A stretch of DNA of 64,000 bases from an uncultured Sphingomonadaceae bacterium (GTDB lineage: Bacteria; Pseudomonadota; Alphaproteobacteria; Sphingomonadales; Sphingomonadaceae): positions 62,001 through 126,000 of the forward strand of contig CAIQHF010000022.1 of assembly GCA_903871605.1 (NCBI GenBank), read 5' to 3'. Positions within the stretch are counted from its first letter, which is position 1, and the number at the start of each line of letters is the position of its first letter. Shown piece after piece: positions 60,573-64,000 of this stretch. The notes beneath the pieces are model-generated. The model saw only the letters and a list, made by a program, of their open reading frames with translations. It searched no databases and had not been told where the DNA came from. Both the position numbers and the translations under genes were made by a program.

Positions 60573-63500
60573 ATGGGGGAAGCTTCTGACGTCGAGCAGT
60601 TCATCGCGCAGTGGCGCGACACGGGGGGATCGGAGCTCGCGAACACGCAAAGCTTCATCAACGGTCTGTGCCGGCTCATCGGGGTGGAGCCGCCGCACGG
60701 CAGCCGCACCGATGATGCCCAGAACGACTATGTGTTCGAGCGCCGCGTGTTCCAGGACAATGGCGACGGAACAGTCAGCTTCGGCCGGATCGATTCCTAC
60801 AAGCGGGGCGTGTTCATCCTCGAAGCGAAGCAAGGAAGCGAGGCCGACCGCGCCGCGGCGGAGCGCGGCGAGGACGATCTCGACCTGTTCGGCCAGACCG
60901 CGTCCGCGCGGCTGAAGCGGGGCACTGCGCGGCGCGGCACGCCGGGTTGGGCAAAGGCGATGGTGCAGGCCAAGGGCCAGGCCGAGCGCTACGCCAAGGC
61001 GCTGCCAGCTGACCATGGCTGGCCACCGTTCCTGCTCGTTGCCGACATCGGCTACTGTATCGAGGTCTATGCCGACTTCTCCGGCACGGGGAAGTCTTAC
61101 GCCCAATTTCCCGATCGCTCGCGATATCGGATCATGCTCGACGACCTGCGCGATCCTGAGGTGCGCGAGAGGCTGGCGGCGATTTGGGACGCACCCGCCA
61201 GCCTCGATCCCGCCGCCCGTGCGGCGCGCGTCACCCGCGATATCGCGGACCTGCTCGCGACCGTCGCCCGCCGGCTGGAGAAGCGCGGCCACACCGCGGA
61301 GCGCACCAGCGGCTTCCTCATGCGCCTGCTCTTCACGATGTTCGCCGAAGACAGCGGGTTGATTCCGGAGAAGAGCTTCACCAACCTGCTCAAGGCCCAG
61401 CGGGCGGCACCGCAGCACCTTGAGCACCAGCTCACCGCCTTGTGGGCGGCGATGGATGCCGGCGCGTTCTCTCCCGCGCTCGGCGTGCCGCTGCGGAAGT
61501 TCAACGGCTATCTGTTCAAGGATCGCACCGCCATCCCGCTCGACGCCGAGGAGCTGGAGGTGCTGATCCAAGCGGCCGAGCATCGCTGGACGGAGGTCGA
61601 ACCCGCCATTTTCGGCACGCTGCTGGAGCGTGCGCTCAACCCCAAGGAGCGCGCCAAGCTTGGCGCCCACTATACCCCGCGCGCCTATGTTGAGCGGCTG
61701 GTCGGGCCGACGATCATTGAGCCGCTGCGCGCCGACTGGGCGGGCGTGCGCGTCGCCGCGTCAGAGCTGATCGATCAGGGCAAGGCGGACGAAGCACGCC
61801 GCACGGTCGAGGCCTTCCACACCCGGCTCGCGCAGACCCGCGTGCTCGATCCCGCCTGCGGCACGGGCAACTTCCTCTACGTCGCCATGGCGCGAATGAA
61901 GGAGCTGGAGGGCGAGGCACTCGACCTCCTCGTCGACCTCGGCGACGACCAGTACCTGGCCGAGCTGACCGGCCACACGATCACGCCGGAGAACTTCCTC
62001 GGCATCGAGATCAACCCGCGCGCCGCGGCGATCGCGCAGCTGGTGCTGTGGATCGGCTACCTCCAGTGGCACTTCCGCGTGAACGGCGCCGACCGTCCTC
62101 CGCCCGAGCCGATCCTGCGCGACATCCGCACCATCGAGAACCGCGACGCGCTGATCGAATGGGACGAGCGCGTGCTTCAGCGCGATGCATCCGGCGCGCC
62201 CGTCACCCGCTGGGACGGCGAGACGATGAAGCCGCACCCCGTCACGGGGAAGCTGGTGCCGGACGAGGCCGCGCGGGTGGAGGTGTATCGCTACGTCAAC
62301 CCGCGCGCAGCCAAGTGGCCGAAGGCTGATTTCATCGTCGGGAACCCGCCGTTCATCGGCGGCAAGGACGTGCGCGAGCGGCTCGGCGACGGCTACTTCG
62401 AGGCGCTGTTCCGCACGACCGATGTGCCCGAAAGCGCCGACTTTGTCATGCACTGGTGGGACAAGGCGGCGCATGCGGTACGCCGTGGCGAGACGCGCCG
62501 CTTCGGGTTCGTCACGACCAACTCGCTCACACAACTCTTCAGCCGCCGGGTGATCGCGAAACATCTCGATGCCAAGGACGGGCTATCGATCCGCTTCGCG
62601 ATCCCCAACCACCCATGGGTGGACGAAAAGGACGGGGCGGCGGTGCGGATCGCCATGACCGTAGCGGTGCCGGGGAAGAGCGAGGGCTTGTTGCTGGCCG
62701 TAGTAGACGAGCGTGAAGCCCCAGACAGGATCGAGTTCCTTGGGCGAACCGGAGTGATCGGCAGCGACCTACGTGTGGGAGCCGAGTTGACCACGACTGT
62801 TCCGCTGCGGGCGAATGGCCGCATTGCCTCTCGCGGTGTCCAGTTGATGGGCGACGGCTTCATCGTCACGCCTGACGAAGCTGCTAAGCTCGATCCTCGC
62901 TCTATGGCGATAGCTCGTGGGGGTGATCGTGTGCCGCCGCGGGTGCGGAGCGGGCGAGGTAATGAGCCGCAGGTCATTTACGACTACCGCAATGGTCGGG
63001 ACTTGGCCTCTCGGCCCCGCGACGTCATGGTAATCGACCTGTTCGGGTTGCGAGAGGCCGAACTGCGGCATCACTATCCGGCTGTCTATCAGCACGTCGC
63101 TGCCAGGGTTAAGCCACATCGAGATACTAACAACCGCGCGAGCTACCGCCAGAATTGGTGGCTATACGGCGAGCCCCGAAGCGAGCTCCGAGTGGCGTTA
63201 AGTGGAGTCGAGCGATACATCGCAACGATCGAGACAGCAAAGCACCGGGTCTTCCAGTTTCTTCCGATCTCGACTTTGCCGGATAACAAGCTCGTCGCCA
63301 TCGCAAGTGATAAGGCGTACGTCCTCGGGGTGCTCTCCAGCATCTTTCACGTGCCTTGGGCTGTTGCTAGCGGTGGGCGGCTCGGGATGGGCGATGATCC
63401 TGTTTACGTGAAGTCGCGCACCTTCGACCCGTTTCCCTTTCCCACGGATGTATCCGAGCCGTTGACGGAGCGCATTGCCGCCGAAGCCGAAGCGCTCGAC

Positions 63501-64000
63501 ACCGTCCGCAAGCGCGTGCTCGCCGAGCATGCCGACCTGACGCTTACCAAGCTCTACAATGTCCTCGAAGCGCTACGCGAAGGCCGCGCACTCACGCCGC
63601 AGGAGCGCGACATCCACGATCGCGGGCTCGTCACGCTGATCCGCCAGCATCACGACGCGATCGATGAGGGCGTGGCGGACGCCTATGGCTGGGGCGACGA
63701 GCATCGCGCCGGCACGCTGGACGAGGAGACGATCCTCACCCGCCTCGTCGCGCTCAACAAGGAGCGGGCGGCGGAGGAGGCGCGCGGGCTGGTGCGCTAT
63801 CTGCGCCCCGAGTTCCAGGACCCCGGCTACCGCGCGCCGGTCGCGACCACGCTCGATCTCGGCGAGGCGGCGGTGGCGCCGGTCAGCAATGTTATACCCT
63901 GGCCGGCGACCTTGCCGGAGCAGGTCGGCGCGGTGCAGTCGATCTTGGCTGCCGCGCCCGCGCCGCTCGCGGCAGGGGACATCGCGCGCAGCTTCAAAGG
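60573..64000 (+). CDS. MmeI-like type IIL/IIG restriction-methyltransferase (3' truncated by window)
   Basis: One frame is open from ATG 60573 to the window end (about 1142 codons), which is why it is missing from the ORF track. The N-terminal domain has the nuclease signature D74-X9-E84-A-K86 (IDSYKRGVFILEAK), as in MmeI. Residues about 170-420 are a helical connector. The N6-adenine methyltransferase core has motif I DPACGTGNF (D426) and motif IV GNPPFIGG (about 590-597). The later region (62.7-63.5 kb) is the presumed target-recognition domain, with lower GC and different codon use. C-terminal helices follow. It would cut unmodified DNA and methylate its own site in a single polypeptide. 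Confidence 0.85.
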   Translation, partial: MGEASDVEQFIAQWRDTGGSELANTQSFINGLCRLIGVEPPHGSRTDDAQNDYVFERRVFQDNGDGTVSFGRIDSYKRGVFILEAKQGSEADRAAAERGEDDLDLFGQTASARLKRGTARRGTPGWAKAMVQAKGQAERYAKALPADHGWPPFLLVADIGYCIEVYADFSGTGKSYAQFPDRSRYRIMLDDLRDPEVRERLAAIWDAPASLDPAARAARVTRDIADLLATVARRLEKRGHTAERTSGFLMRLLFTMFAEDSGLIPEKSFTNLLKAQRAAPQHLEHQLTALWAAMDAGAFSPALGVPLRKFNGYLFKDRTAIPLDAEELEVLIQAAEHRWTEVEPAIFGTLLERALNPKERAKLGAHYTPRAYVERLVGPTIIEPLRADWAGVRVAASELIDQGKADEARRTVEAFHTRLAQTRVLDPACGTGNFLYVAMARMKELEGEALDLLVDLGDDQYLAELTGHTITPENFLGIEINPRAAAIAQLVLWIGYLQWHFRVNGADRPPPEPILRDIRTIENRDALIEWDERVLQRDASGAPVTRWDGETMKPHPVTGKLVPDEAARVEVYRYVNPRAAKWPKADFIVGNPPFIGGKDVRERLGDGYFEALFRTTDVPESADFVMHWWDKAAHAVRRGETRRFGFVTTNSLTQLFSRRVIAKHLDAKDGLSIRFAIPNHPWVDEKDGAAVRIAMTVAVPGKSEGLLLAVVDEREAPDRIEFLGRTGVIGSDLRVGAELTTTVPLRANGRIASRGVQLMGDGFIVTPDEAAKLDPRSMAIARGGDRVPPRVRSGRGNEPQVIYDYRNGRDLASRPRDVMVIDLFGLREAELRHHYPAVYQHVAARVKPHRDTNNRASYRQNWWLYGEPRSELRVALSGVERYIATIETAKHRVFQFLPISTLPDNKLVAIASDKAYVLGVLSSIFHVPWAVASGGRLGMGDDPVYVKSRTFDPFPFPTDVSEPLTERIAAEAEALDTVRKRVLAEHADLTLTKLYNVLEALREGRALTPQERDIHDRGLVTLIRQHHDAIDEGVADAYGWGDEHRAGTLDEETILTRLVALNKERAAEEARGLVRYLRPEFQDPGYRAPVATTLDLGEAAVAPVSNVIPWPATLPEQVGAVQSILAAAPAPLAAGDIARSFK

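Overview
The window is high-GC DNA whose gene content and order fit a sphingomonad (Alphaproteobacteria, Sphingomonadales). The evidence is an eno-ftsB-pdhA-pdhB block with a lipoyl domain fused to the E1-beta subunit, folate-dependent TrmFO, DUF4170, TadE/TadG proteins, a class II DAHP synthase, a REP-like palindrome and alphaproteobacterial EcfG-type promoters. No species can be named from the sequence alone.

Left part (1-26 kb), mainly chromosomal housekeeping: the 3' end of gyrA; hdeD-DUF488 behind an EcfG-type promoter; trmFO; an EF-hand lipoprotein-like/membrane-anchored protein; a squalene/phytoene synthase-family protein; three Tad-type pilin-like genes in a translationally coupled operon; eno, ftsB, pdhA and pdhB; a second EcfG-type promoter in front of a four-gene YqjD/YqjE/DUF3618-type envelope-stress cluster; mlaC; DUF4170; an amidohydrolase; an HI0933-type flavoprotein; a secreted S10 peptidase; and a complete tripartite RND efflux operon with a divergent LysR regulator.

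Middle part (27-42.3 kb): a surface-glycan cluster (two GT4 glycosyltransferases, a GINT1-N-like beta-propeller protein, a CDP-glycerol-glycerophosphotransferase-like protein and a Wzx-type flippase). After an AT-rich intergenic island comes an RpfF-like DSF synthase, tail-to-tail with a membrane GGDEF-EAL protein: a candidate quorum-signal/c-di-GMP unit. Next are a RBBP9-type hydrolase, an orphan 148-aa protein whose promoter is bracketed by two palindromes, cysS, a wecB gene broken by a one-base frameshift in a C6 run, and class II DAHP synthase.

Right part (42.35-64 kb), apparently an integrated element starting at tRNA-Glu(CTC): an AlpA-like DNA-binding protein and DUF2274 lead into a full ICE-type conjugation operon (traG, copG, trbB, C, D, E, J, L, F, G, I, transcribed leftward towards the tRNA). 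Beyond it lies cargo: DUF1810; an Hsp20 gene with an RpoH-type promoter and a ROSE-like RNA thermometer; a UbiB/ABC1 kinase-like gene followed by five tightly packed redox/stress genes (glutaredoxin, TspO, DUF393, DUF427, SDR); and an MmeI-like restriction-methyltransferase that runs off the right end. No integrase, relaxase or second attachment site is inside the window, so the element's right boundary was not seen.
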